A program made the translations under genes and the position numbers. The notes below the pieces were generated by a model that was not told the DNA's origin, searched no databases, and was given only the letters and a program-made list of their open reading frames with translations. Shown here one piece after another: positions 15,743-24,431 of a stretch of DNA of 41,133 nt (position 1 is the first letter of the stretch; each line of letters starts with the position of its first letter). Origin of the DNA: Planctomycetota bacterium (GTDB lineage Bacteria; Planctomycetota; Planctomycetia; Gemmatales; Gemmataceae); contig VGYC01000050.1 of assembly GCA_016873095.1 (NCBI GenBank), positions 1 through 41,133 on the forward strand, in the 5' to 3' direction.

Positions 15743-17818
15743 TCACTTGGCCATCGCTGTCACGATGGGCCGTTTGCCTTCGGCAGCCCCGGCCGTCGGC
15801 GGCGTGGCGGGCTTGAGACTGCTATGCGGCCCGAGCACGGCCGGCGCCGGCGGGCAGCATGGCTGGCACACCGGGATGTACACCGGGATCTGCCGGCAGA
15901 ACTTGTAGGTCACCGTGTACGGCTCCATCCGGCAGGTCGTGAGCGGCACGCAGCGGGTCACCTCGTGCGGCACCATGCGACAGGTGACGTACGGAACCTT
16001 GCACACCTTCTCCTGCGTCACGACCTTGCACTTCTTCACGGTCACCACCTGGCAGCGTTCCTCCGGCACCATCTTGCAGACCTGGTACGGCACCTTGCAC
16101 GTCCGCGTCTCCGGAACCATCTCGCACTTCTTGCGCGTTTCCATGCGGCAATGATGCTCGGGAACCATGCGGCAGACCGTGAACGGAATCTTGACGCACT
16201 TCTGCTCGGGGACCATGATGCACTTCTTGCAAGTCATCATCTTGCAATGGTGCTCCGGGATCAACCGGCAGGTCGTGTACGGAATCTTCTTGACCTTGTC
16301 CTCGCGGACCAGGTAGCACTTCTTGCAGGTCACGACCTTGCAGTGCTGCTCGGGCAGCATCTTGCAGGTGTAATGGCACACCTTGCGAACCCGTTCCTCC
16401 GGGACCATGATGCACTTCTTGCAGTTCACGATCTTGCAGTGCTGCTCGGGGACCATGCGGCACGTCGTGTAGCAGAGCCGTTTCACCTTCTCCTCGGGCA
16501 CGACATAGCAGCGGCGGTGCACGACCATCTTCGTGTGGTGCTGCGGGATCAGCTTGCAGGTGGTGCAGGCACACTTCTTGTAGGTGGTGGCCGGGATCAC
16601 CTTGCACGTGTGGTACTTCACGACATGGCTATGCTCCTTCTGGACATAGCGGACGCAGCGGACCACGCGTACCTCTTCGCGCGGCACGAAGGTCTTCTTG
16701 CAGGTCCAGTGGCCGGGCAGCTGCACCGGGCAGCACGTCACGGGGCCCGGGCAGTATCGCTGCTGGCAGGTGCACGGGTCGAACACCCACGTGCCCGGCT
16801 GGCGGCAGCACTTCTGCACGATCGGACCGGGGCAGTACACCGGCTCGCTGTGCCAGCAACCCGTTTGCACCTTGAACTTGCGCTCGGTGTAGATCGGGTG
16901 ATAGCTGTAGCTCTTCACCACGCAGGAGCGCGGCTCCAGGACCGTCTTGTAGGTCGTCATCGGCACCTGGTACACATGCGTCGTGTACTTCGGCGAGTAC
17001 GTCGTCCAGTGGACCGGGACCTTGTACTCCTGCACCTTCTGGTGGTACACGGTGTAGCGCTGCTCGCACACATGCTTCTTGTATTCCGGATGGTACGTCG
17101 TCCAGCGGTGCGGGACCTGGTAGTCCTGATACATCGGCTTGTGCACGATGTACTTGCAATCGCGCTCGTGCTTCTCGTACACCGGATGGTGCGTGGTCCA
17201 GCGGTAGAGCACCTGGTAGGTGCTGTATGCCGGCTTGTACGTGCAGTAACGGCATTCCTTGACGTGATTGATGTACTGCGTCTTGTAGGTGGTCCAGCGA
17301 ATGGGCACCTGGTACTCCTGGAACGTCGGCTTGTACACGCAGAAGCGGTGCTCGCGGTAGAACTGCTTGTACTCCGGCCGGTAGTTCGTCCAGTGCACCG
17401 GGACCTGGAATTCCTTCCAGACCGGCTTCATGCAGGTGAAGCACTGGTCGCGGAACTTGGTCTCGTAGCACGGCCGCATGACGACGTACTTCTGCACGAC
17501 ATCATGGCAGGACCACAGCGGCACGTTGATGACGTAGCGCTGCTCCTTGAAGCGTTGCTCGTAGACCGGTCGACAGACGGTCTCCTTGCAGTGTTTCATC
17601 ACGGTCTGGTAGACCGGTTTGTAGCGGATGCAGCAGCGGTCCTCGACGACCGTCTGGTAGCAAACGCGGTAGCTGATGGCGGGCATGCAACATTGTTCGG
17701 GGCTACAGCAAACGGGGGGATAGCCGCCCGCGCCGCAGTGAGCCGCCCGCACCGACTGCCCGGGGCCCGCCAGGCCGACCAGGGCAATGAGCATGGGGGT
17801 GATCTTACGCAGCCTCAT
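15743..17818 (-). CDS. YTV-type Cys/Tyr-rich envelope repeat protein
   Basis: The 691-aa protein starts with a signal peptide (1-25) and is extremely rich in Cys, Tyr, Val, Lys and His. It has two repeat regions. Residues 138-265 hold four 32-residue units with QVPxxWTTY, PxY, and YKP landmarks, plus a partial fifth. Residues 420-611 hold six units, also of exactly 32 residues, of the different pattern TCRMVPEQHC, then CKKCIMVPE. A Cys/Pro/Gly-rich linker joins them, and the tail is Pro/Ala-rich. This matches the large cysteine-rich YTV-domain proteins of planctomycetes, considered structural components of their proteinaceous envelope, probably disulfide cross-linked. The ATG at 17818 follows GGAGG. 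A terminator closes the gene at 15685-15717. Confidence 0.8.
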   Translation of the reverse strand: MRLRKITPMLIALVGLAGPGQSVRAAHCGAGGYPPVCCSPEQCCMPAISYRVCYQTVVEDRCCIRYKPVYQTVMKHCKETVCRPVYEQRFKEQRYVINVPLWSCHDVVQKYVVMRPCYETKFRDQCFTCMKPVWKEFQVPVHWTNYRPEYKQFYREHRFCVYKPTFQEYQVPIRWTTYKTQYINHVKECRYCTYKPAYSTYQVLYRWTTHHPVYEKHERDCKYIVHKPMYQDYQVPHRWTTYHPEYKKHVCEQRYTVYHQKVQEYKVPVHWTTYSPKYTTHVYQVPMTTYKTVLEPRSCVVKSYSYHPIYTERKFKVQTGCWHSEPVYCPGPIVQKCCRQPGTWVFDPCTCQQRYCPGPVTCCPVQLPGHWTCKKTFVPREEVRVVRCVRYVQKEHSHVVKYHTCKVIPATTYKKCACTTCKLIPQHHTKMVVHRRCYVVPEEKVKRLCYTTCRMVPEQHCKIVNCKKCIMVPEERVRKVCHYTCKMLPEQHCKVVTCKKCYLVREDKVKKIPYTTCRLIPEHHCKMMTCKKCIMVPEQKCVKIPFTVCRMVPEHHCRMETRKKCEMVPETRTCKVPYQVCKMVPEERCQVVTVKKCKVVTQEKVCKVPYVTCRMVPHEVTRCVPLTTCRMEPYTVTYKFCRQIPVYIPVCQPCCPPAPAVLGPHSSLKPATPPTAGAAEGKRPIVTAMAK

Positions 17819-18402
17819 CTCGGGCCTCCGGAAGTGAAACGACAGTGAAAGGGTCACACCTGTGCCAAAGCCAGCGCGGCCTGCCGACACTCGCGGAACT
17901 GCATTGAGCGCGGCAAACCGTTCAGGAGAAATGTGCGCGATGGGGCAATCCAGGCCAAATTTTCTTTAGAGAAAATCCAGGCAATCTGACCACGACACCC
18001 CGTCCTGACAAGACTTTAGCGCAGACGTGGAGTTTTCCGCCTTGCTGGACCGGCAAAGCTGGGGCGAATGACGGGTGTAAGGAGGGAGAGGATTGTGCTA
18101 GTTCCCCGCTCGAGTTCGCCGCTCGCTAGCCCCGTGAACGGGGCTGGGCATTAGCCCGCCTTCGCCTGGCTTGCTGGTTTAGTGAGGTAATCGAGCACGT
18201 CCCGTTGCATCTCTTCGAGTTCCGTCCTGGCGAGCATTCTTGTGACTTGCTTGACCAGACAACCACGGCAAGCCAGAGAAACCCCCAGTTGCCGAAAAAT
18301 CGGTGTTGGTTTCCAACGGTATCCGTCATTAAAGTAGGGGCTACTCCTCGTTCCCAGGCTCTGCCTGAAACGAGGTCCATACACACGGAAAGGCGGTCGA
18401 TC
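17819..18402. other. Long intergenic region with small hairpins
   Basis: No gene is supported in these 584 bp. They contain AATCCAGGC as a direct repeat flanking the hairpin ATTTTCT/AGAAAAT (17959-17965 with 17970-17976), a perfect 8-bp hairpin AGCCCCGT/ACGGGGCT with 2-nt loop (18128-18145), and a further element at 18346-18375. Promoters for both divergent flanking genes must lie here. Confidence 0.5.
18346..18375. repeat. CCTCGTTCCCAGGC hairpin, imperfect
   Basis: CCTCGTTCCCAGGC and GCCTG-AAACGAGG form an imperfect inverted repeat with a TCT loop, ending about 10 bp before the Shine-Dalgarno of the gene at 18403. The right arm lacks bases that would complete the pairing, so it looks like a decayed copy. 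Confidence 0.6.
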
Positions 18403-19998
18403 ATGCGGCGGATCGGGATGGTTCTCGGACTTCTGGCGCTTCTGACGCTGGCGGGCGTCGCCCGGTCGCAAGGGGGCAAGCTGGACGGCAACTGGCAGGT
18501 CTCGCTTTACGAGAACGGCCAGAAGCTCACGCTCTGGATCCTGCAGTTCGACAGCCGCGGCGGCAAGTTGATGGGCTCCGTCAAGTCCGTCGAAGGCGTG
18601 CCCAGCTCTTCGCTGGATCGGCTCGAAGTCAAGGACGGGCAGATCAGCTTCGCCATCGGCGTCGGCAACCAGGCCTTCCAGTTCGAGGGGGATGCCGCCC
18701 CCATCAACGGCAAGGTGATCGCCGGCTCCTTCCTGGTTGGCGGGCAAATCCGGGCCGCCGTCCTGGAGTTGACGCCGGCTCGCAACTCCTTCGAGCTGGC
18801 CAAGGAACTGGTCACGCTGCATCCGAATGATCCGCGCATCTTCGAGGCGTTGCCCGAGCTGATCCGGGGAGCCACTCGCGAGAAGGCCAGCGCCAAGGAA
18901 GTCCGCGACTGGGTCGCCGCCTCGCTGAAGCTTGGTCAGCGCTTCGGCGGCCGCTGGCAGCGCGAGAACACGATGCGCCTAGCGGAAATGCTGATGAAGG
19001 AGCCGGGCCTGACGGAAGTGGCTTTTGAGACGGCGCGCTCCGCCGAGGCGCTCAAGGGCAACCTGGACTTTCAGTTGCGCGTTCTGGAGGTACAGGGAGC
19101 CGCACTCACCAGGCTAGGCAAAGGCGACCAGGCCGAGGCCGTGCTGGGTCGTCTCGACAAGCTCGAGAGCCAGGCTCACGAAGAGTATGCCAGGACCGCG
19201 CTGCCGTTCAACCCGGCGAAGTACCCGGGCCGCAAGGGCACGAGCAACCGCGCCGTCCTTGTCGAGCTGTTCACCGGCGCGCAATGTCCGCCGTGCGTGG
19301 CCGCCGATCTGGCCTTTGACGGCGTCGAGAAGTCGTTCAAGCCCTCCGAGGTCGTGCTGCTGCAGTACCATCTGCACATCCCCGGTCCCGATCCCTTGAC
19401 ATCGCCCGCCAGCGAGGCCCGGCAAAACTATTACAAGGAAGATGTGGAAGGCACGCCGGCAATCATGTTCAACGGCAAGTCGGCCGCACCCGGCGGCGGC
19501 GGCCGCGCCGGCGCCCGCGAAAAGTTCGACGAGTACTGGCGCGTCCTCAACCCGCTTCTGGAACAGCCGGCTTCCGTGAAGCTGCAAGCCGTCGCCGTTC
19601 GCAAGGGCGACAAGGTGGACATCCGCGCCCGCGTGACCGACCTCGACAAGCCCGGCGCCAAGGTGAAGCTGCGCATCGCTCTCGTCGAGGACTGGGTTCG
19701 CTATCGCGCCCGCAACGGGCTGAGCTACCACAGCCGCGTCGTCCGCGCCTTCCCCGGCGGCGCTGCCGGCGTGACGCTCGACAAGCGCGACGCCGATCAC
19801 ACGGCCACCGTCAACCTCGACGAGCTTCGCAAGAGCCTCGCCAAGTACCTGGACGATTCCGTCCGCAAGAACGAGGCGCCCTTCCCCGATGCCCAACGGC
19901 CTCTCGGCCTGCGTCGCCTGCATGTGGTCGCCTTCGTGCAGAACGATGCCAACCAGGAGGTGTTGCAGGCGGTGGAGACGCGTGTGCGCGACGAGTGA
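18403..19998 (+). CDS. Secreted thioredoxin-fold protein with CPPC
   Basis: The 531-aa product has a signal peptide (1-22), an N-terminal beta-rich region (about 25-125), a helical middle (about 130-265), and then ELFTGAQCPPCVAADLAF with C295 and C298. The CPPC motif on a strand-helix junction, followed by a TPAIMFNG cis-Pro-like segment, indicates a thioredoxin-like fold acting outside the cytoplasm, perhaps in disulfide exchange. The cysteine-rich envelope protein encoded upstream would be a plausible client, but that is a guess. The C-terminal part (about 395-531) is a separate beta-rich domain. The ATG at 18403 follows GGAAAGGCGG; upstream in-frame sequence is repeat-derived. Confidence 0.75.
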   Translation: MRRIGMVLGLLALLTLAGVARSQGGKLDGNWQVSLYENGQKLTLWILQFDSRGGKLMGSVKSVEGVPSSSLDRLEVKDGQISFAIGVGNQAFQFEGDAAPINGKVIAGSFLVGGQIRAAVLELTPARNSFELAKELVTLHPNDPRIFEALPELIRGATREKASAKEVRDWVAASLKLGQRFGGRWQRENTMRLAEMLMKEPGLTEVAFETARSAEALKGNLDFQLRVLEVQGAALTRLGKGDQAEAVLGRLDKLESQAHEEYARTALPFNPAKYPGRKGTSNRAVLVELFTGAQCPPCVAADLAFDGVEKSFKPSEVVLLQYHLHIPGPDPLTSPASEARQNYYKEDVEGTPAIMFNGKSAAPGGGGRAGAREKFDEYWRVLNPLLEQPASVKLQAVAVRKGDKVDIRARVTDLDKPGAKVKLRIALVEDWVRYRARNGLSYHSRVVRAFPGGAAGVTLDKRDADHTATVNLDELRKSLAKYLDDSVRKNEAPFPDAQRPLGLRRLHVVAFVQNDANQEVLQAVETRVRDE

Positions 19999-20076
19999 CA
20001 TCGACCTTGCAGTTGAACCGCTTGCGGCTCGTCCCGGATCTCGCGCCGGTCGCATCATGGGTCGTATCATGACCCG

Positions 20077-21519
20077 ATGCTCGATCATGCTCCGTTTGCG
20101 GACGGCCTGCCGCATCCCAGTCCCGACGAGATCCACAAGCACGCCGCGCAGATCGTGAACTGGCTGCTCGCCGATTTCACCGCGCTGCCGCAGCGTCCGG
20201 TGGGCACAATGGCGTCGCCCGCGCAGATGCAGGCATGGCTGGGCCAGCCGTTGCCGGAGGAAGGCCAGGGGCTGGACGCCGTGCTCAAGACCTTCGGCGA
20301 ACTTGTCGCCCCCTTCGCGTTTCGCCCGAATCATCCGCGCTTCATCGCCTTCATCCCATCCGCCCCGAGCTACTATTCCATCCTGGGCGACTGGCTGTGT
20401 GCCGGCATCAACCTGTTCGCCGGCGTCTGGCTGGAAGCGGCCGGCGCCACGCAGGTCGAGCTTGTCGTGCTCGACTGGTTCAAGGAACTGCTCGGCTACC
20501 CACCCGGGGCAAGCGGCATCCTCACCGGCGGCGGCTCGGAGGCCAACCTCACGGCGCTGCTGGTGGCACGTGAGTCGCTGTCCTTCGCCGATCGTGGCCG
20601 CGCCATTCTTTACGTGAATCAGCATCGCCACTGGTCCGTGGATCGCGCGGCCAGGACCATCGGGCTACACCCCGATCAGGTGCGACCCATCCCTGCGGGG
20701 ACGGACTTTCGCGTGCATGGTTCCGCACTGGCCGAGGCAAGCACACGCGACACAGACGCTGGCAAGCTGCCGTGGGCCATGGTGGCGACTGCCGGCGCCA
20801 CCAGCACCGGCATCGTCGATGACCTCGCATCCATTGCCGACGTATGCCGGCAGCACGGACTCTGGTTTCATGTCGATGCCGCTTACGGCTGGTCCGCTTC
20901 CCTTGTCCCTGCCGGCAAGGCGCTCCTTCACGGCCTTGAACGGGCCGACTCGATCACGCTCGACCCGCACAAGTGGTTCGCCCAGACCTTCGAGGCAGGC
21001 TGCGTCCTGGTCCGCGACGGCCAACGGCTGCGCGACACGTTTGCACACAGCCCGGAGTACATGCAGGACGTTCGGCCCGCCGACGATGAGGTCAACTTCG
21101 CCGACCTGGGCCTCGCCCTGTCGCGGCGGTTTCGCGCCCTCAAGATCTGGTTCTCGATCAAGGTACTGGGCATCGGCTGGTTTCGCGCGCTGATCCAGCA
21201 CACCTGCGCACTGGCGGAGCACGGCGAACGGCTGCTCCAGCAAGCGGAATGCTTTGAACGCCTCAGCCCGCGCGCCCTCAGCATGGTTTGTTTCCGTTAC
21301 AGGCCGAAGGGCAGCCGCGGAGATACAACGGAGGAAGAGCTGGATCGCCTCAACCTGGCCCTGTGCGCCGCCGTGCGTGACAGCGGCAAGGCGTTCCTGT
21401 CCTCGACGCGCCTGAACGAGCACGTCGCCCTGCGCTTCTGCTTCGTCAACTGGCGCACCACGCCGCGCGACGTCGAGGAAATTGTCGAACTGCTGGTGTC
21501 ACTCAAAGAGAAGTTGTAG
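20077..21519 (+). CDS. PLP-dependent group II decarboxylase
   Basis: The 480-aa protein has the aromatic-L-amino-acid decarboxylase pattern: HPRFIAFIPSAPSYYSILGD, GILTGGGSEANLTALLVAR (phosphate-binding region, 147-165), a cofactor-stacking His in NQHRHWS, FHVDAAYG (D267, pairing with the pyridine nitrogen), and LDPHKWF with the Schiff-base lysine K299. It should decarboxylate an aromatic or acidic amino acid to an amine; the specific substrate cannot be read from the sequence. The start lacks a clear Shine-Dalgarno, and a small GGGTC/GACCC hairpin (20059-20075) lies just before the ATG. Next comes a family C repeat. Confidence 0.88.
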   Translation: MLDHAPFADGLPHPSPDEIHKHAAQIVNWLLADFTALPQRPVGTMASPAQMQAWLGQPLPEEGQGLDAVLKTFGELVAPFAFRPNHPRFIAFIPSAPSYYSILGDWLCAGINLFAGVWLEAAGATQVELVVLDWFKELLGYPPGASGILTGGGSEANLTALLVARESLSFADRGRAILYVNQHRHWSVDRAARTIGLHPDQVRPIPAGTDFRVHGSALAEASTRDTDAGKLPWAMVATAGATSTGIVDDLASIADVCRQHGLWFHVDAAYGWSASLVPAGKALLHGLERADSITLDPHKWFAQTFEAGCVLVRDGQRLRDTFAHSPEYMQDVRPADDEVNFADLGLALSRRFRALKIWFSIKVLGIGWFRALIQHTCALAEHGERLLQQAECFERLSPRALSMVCFRYRPKGSRGDTTEEELDRLNLALCAAVRDSGKAFLSSTRLNEHVALRFCFVNWRTTPRDVEEIVELLVSLKEKL

Positions 21520-21534
21520 CATTCGCAATACTCT

Positions 21535-21626
21535 GGGTGCCATGCCCACGGCTTTGCGTGGGCATGGATGGCAAACTGATAGTTGCAAGCGAAGCATGGC
21601 CACGCAAAGCCGTGGCCATGGCACCC
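21535..21626. repeat. Family C twin-hairpin repeat, copy 1
   Basis: Arms 21535-21567 and 21594-21626 are inverted with 3 mismatches in 33. Each arm alone is also a perfect 10-bp hairpin with loop GCTTTG/CAAAGC: CATGCCCACG with CGTGGGCATG at left, CATGGCCACG with CGTGGCCATG at right. It lies between a stop codon (21519) and the Shine-Dalgarno (about 21657) of the next gene. Confidence 0.9.
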
Positions 21627-21667
21627 ATGGCACCCGATTTCGCTCTTATTCTGACGAAGGACACGTA

Positions 21668-22819
21668 ATGCGACTGGCCGCTGCACTGCTGAGTGTTGGG
21701 ATCGTGGGTTGGACCGGGACTGCGCGGCCAACTGCCGCCAACGACAAGACCGACCTGCGTGCCGACATCCGCACCGTCGCCGAGCAAGGGCGCGGCACGG
21801 ACGCCGGCCGCAAGGCCTGGGAGCGCATCAGCGCCGGCGGGGCGGAACTGGTCATTCCCATCCTCGAGGCGATGGACACCCCCGACACCGTCGCCGCCAA
21901 CTGGCTGCGCACGGCACTCGATCGCATCGTCGAGCGCGACGGCAAGAAGCTCGATGTGGACCGGCTTCTCGACTTTGTCAAGGACGCGAAGCGCCAGGGC
22001 CGCGCCCGCCGTCTTGCCCTCGATCTAATCGAAGAGCGCCGGCCGGGAACCAGCGCAAAACTTTACACCGGCTGGCTCGAGGATCCGGAGTTCCGAGTCG
22101 AGGCGGTCGGCCTGGCTCTCGACCGGGCGGGCAAGCTGCTCAAGGCAGGCGACAAGAAAGCCGCGGCGGACGCGTATCGCCAGGCATTCGCGGCTGCGCG
22201 CGATCAGACGCAATGTCGCAAGGCCGCAGCCGGCCTGCTCGAGCTCGGCACCAAGGTCAGCGTCGGCCGGCACATGGGCGTCCTGATGGACTGGTATCTC
22301 ATCGGCCCGTTCGACGGCGGCGGCATGAAGGGCTTTCATCTCTCGTATCCGCCCGAGAAGCAGATCGACCTGAAGGCCGAGTATGACGGGCAGGGAAAAA
22401 AGGTTCGCTGGCTGCGTTACCAGGCACAGGAGCCGCCGCCGAGTTCCGGCGCGCGGCATCAAGCGCTCGTCAACATCCGCGAACGCGACGCCATCGGCGA
22501 CGCCGACGACGCCGTCGCCTTCGCCTATACCGAGTTCACCGTGCCGAAGGCCCAGGAGGTCGAGTTCCGCGGCGCCGCCGACGACAACTTCACCGTCTGG
22601 GTCAACGGCAAGCGCGCCTTCGGCTTCGAGGAATATCGCAACGGCGTCCGCCTCGACCGCCACCGCTTCAAGGTCAAGCTCAACGCCGGCAAGAACACGG
22701 TGCTGGTCAAGGTCTGCCAGACGCCGGCCCCGAACACCGAGCCGAACTGGGAGTTCTTCCTGCGCATCGTCGACGCGACCGAGAAGGGCATCGCCATGGA
22801 ATGCACGCTGCCGAAGTAG
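21668..22819 (+). CDS. Secreted protein with helical repeats and sugar-binding-like domain
   Basis: The 383-aa product has a signal peptide (1-24) and an alpha-helical first half (about 28-190) with HEAT/TPR-like spacing (GGAELVIPILEAMDTPDTVAA, and later AADAYRQAFAAARDQ). The C-terminal half (about 205-380) contains a carbohydrate-binding-like beta sandwich with the motif DDNFTVWVNGKRAFGFEEYR and LNAGKNTVLVKVCQ, typical of domains that accompany glycoside-acting or envelope proteins. It is probably extracytoplasmic; no catalytic site is evident. The ATG follows GAAGGA. It lies between two family C repeats. Confidence 0.6.
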   Translation: MRLAAALLSVGIVGWTGTARPTAANDKTDLRADIRTVAEQGRGTDAGRKAWERISAGGAELVIPILEAMDTPDTVAANWLRTALDRIVERDGKKLDVDRLLDFVKDAKRQGRARRLALDLIEERRPGTSAKLYTGWLEDPEFRVEAVGLALDRAGKLLKAGDKKAAADAYRQAFAAARDQTQCRKAAAGLLELGTKVSVGRHMGVLMDWYLIGPFDGGGMKGFHLSYPPEKQIDLKAEYDGQGKKVRWLRYQAQEPPPSSGARHQALVNIRERDAIGDADDAVAFAYTEFTVPKAQEVEFRGAADDNFTVWVNGKRAFGFEEYRNGVRLDRHRFKVKLNAGKNTVLVKVCQTPAPNTEPNWEFFLRIVDATEKGIAMECTLPK

Positions 22820-22851
22820 CGACGCTGCACGAAGCAGGTGATCGAAGTTGA

Positions 22852-22952
22852 GTGCCATGGCCACGGCTTTGCGTGGCCATGTTTACCCGGTTTCCCTCAG
22901 CTTGGTCGCGGCGTGAAGCCGTCATGCCCACGCAAAGCCGTGGGCATGGCAC
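22852..22952. repeat. Family C twin-hairpin repeat, copy 2
   Basis: Arms 22852-22881 and 22923-22952 match inverted over 28 of 30 positions. Here the left arm carries the GGCC-type hairpin (22856-22881) and the right arm the CCC-type (22923-22948), the reverse of the order in copy 1. It lies between the stop at 22819 and AAGGGAG before the next ATG. Confidence 0.9.
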
Positions 22953-22984
22953 GAAACGTTCCGCTTCGATTCAAGGGAGTCCCG

Positions 22985-24148
22985 ATGCCCGGTTCAACCA
23001 TCGACATTGCCCTGCCGGACGGCAAGAAGCTCGCCTCTTACCGGAGCCTGCCGGCGTCGGGTGGCGGACCCGGGCTGGTGCTGGTGCAGGTAGGGACGGC
23101 ATACGATCTGCGGAAGGTGGCCGACCTGTTCGCCGAGGAAGGCTACCTGGCCATGACGGCCGATCTGCCCGCGGAACTCGCCGGCGACCGGCTGGATGTC
23201 GAGCGTGGCCTGGCCTGTCTGTCTGCTGTGTTGCAGGCCAGGCCGGTGGCGGCGGGCAAGGCCGGCGTCATCGGCTTCGGCCCCGCCGGAACTCTCGCCT
23301 ATCTCGCTGCCAGCCGGCTGCCCATCGACGCGGCCGGCATCTTCGACGCCGCCGATCTCGAACGCCAGCCGCCGACCGATCCGGAGCTGCGCTGTCCGCT
23401 GGTGCTGCACTTCGGCACGCGGGAACGCGCCGCTGCCGCGGCGGCGACCAGGGCCCGCGAGGCACTCAGCGGCGATGTCGCCGTCTTCGCCTATCCGGAG
23501 GCAGCGTCCGGCTTTTACCTCCCCGGCCACGCCAGCTTTCAGCACCTCGCCGCCCAGCTGGCACATTCGCGGACCATCGCGCTGCTGCGGCGGACGCTTG
23601 GCCCGCGCTTCGACCTGGAAGCGCTCTGGGAGGCGCATCTCAACTGGGAGTTCGTCAAGGTCGATGCCGAGGGGACGATGACGACGATGGTCGCGGAGCC
23701 GGTCAACCTCAATGTGCCGGTGCTGACCGGCGGCATCGGCCACGATGGCGTGCTGAGCTATTACAAGACGCAGTTCCTCGGCCAGATGCCGAAGGACGCG
23801 CATCTCGTGCCGATCTCGCGGACCATCGGCGCCGACCGCGTGGTTGATGAGCACCTGCTGTGCTTCACGCATGATCGGCAGATGGACGCCATGCTGCCCG
23901 GCGTGCCGCCGACCGGCAAGTACGTCGAGCTGCCAGTGGTGGTGATCGTGACGTTCCGCGGCGACAAGGTGGCCGGCGAACACATCTACTGGGACCAGGC
24001 CTGCCTGCTCGTCCAGGTCGGCAAGCTGGCGAAGAAGGGCCTGCCCGTGTCCGGCAGCGAATGCGCGGAGCGGCTGCGCGACGAAGGCATGACGGTCGAT
24101 GAGTTGCGAAAGCGCTGGGAGAAGGATTCTCAGCGCGATCAGAATTGA
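22985..24148 (+). CDS. Degenerate dienelactone hydrolase fused to NTF2-like domain
   Basis: Residues 1 to about 195 follow the dienelactone-hydrolase fold (PGLVLVQVGTAYDLRKVADLF, LAMTADLP, GVIGFGPAGTLAYLA, YPEAASGFY). The catalytic positions are missing: the nucleophile elbow normally G-x-C-x-G-G is GFGPAG, the Glu normally after VVVIQ is Val, and the usual GHGF histidine position reads ASGF. Residues about 205-350 form a SnoaL/NTF2-like domain with a possibly functional pocket (HLNWEFVKVDAEGTM, VPISRTIG, VVIVTFRGDKVAGEHIYWD). The first domain is probably a scaffold and the second the working part. The start follows AAGGGAG. Fusion and residue loss are seen; the role is unknown. Confidence 0.7.
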   Translation: MPGSTIDIALPDGKKLASYRSLPASGGGPGLVLVQVGTAYDLRKVADLFAEEGYLAMTADLPAELAGDRLDVERGLACLSAVLQARPVAAGKAGVIGFGPAGTLAYLAASRLPIDAAGIFDAADLERQPPTDPELRCPLVLHFGTRERAAAAAATRAREALSGDVAVFAYPEAASGFYLPGHASFQHLAAQLAHSRTIALLRRTLGPRFDLEALWEAHLNWEFVKVDAEGTMTTMVAEPVNLNVPVLTGGIGHDGVLSYYKTQFLGQMPKDAHLVPISRTIGADRVVDEHLLCFTHDRQMDAMLPGVPPTGKYVELPVVVIVTFRGDKVAGEHIYWDQACLLVQVGKLAKKGLPVSGSECAERLRDEGMTVDELRKRWEKDSQRDQN

Positions 24149-24163
24149 CTCAACGGAAACGCA

Positions 24164-24264
24164 AGGCTCCCGCCGAGCCGGCAACGCCCGGCGGGAGGGG
24201 CGAGGCTCCCGCCGAGCCGATCCTGCCGACGGCGCTACCGGCTCGGCAGGAGCCTCGCCCTCCC
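24164..24264. repeat. Family D inverted repeat (GGCTCCCGCCGAGCC)
   Basis: Arms 24193-24219 and 24239-24264 are inverted over 26 positions with one inserted G and one C/T change. An extra copy of GGCTCCCGCCGAGCCG at 24164-24179 precedes the left arm as a direct duplicate. It lies 16 bp after the upstream stop. The rest of the gap to 24431 contains no gene. Confidence 0.85.
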
Positions 24265-24431
24265 AGAGTCGTGTCACTGCATGCAGATTGCCGCGTCTTC
24301 GTTCGCAGTGAAAGTCGACGACCTGCTGGTCCGCCCAACAATTTCGTGAATTCCGCGCTCTAGCCTCGTTGGGAATACATCTAATCTTCTTGTTGGGGTG
24401 TGGCGACGATCCTTCACCGTGAGGCAAACCG

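Noticed and set aside
15743-17818. Regular 96-bp repeats considered as a CRISPR array
   Set aside because: The units are coding, contiguous, diverged and lack unique spacers.
15503-17848. A 781-codon plus-strand frame rich in His, Leu and Val
   Set aside because: Antisense of the YTV-type repeat protein; its repetitiveness only mirrors the 96-bp repeats.
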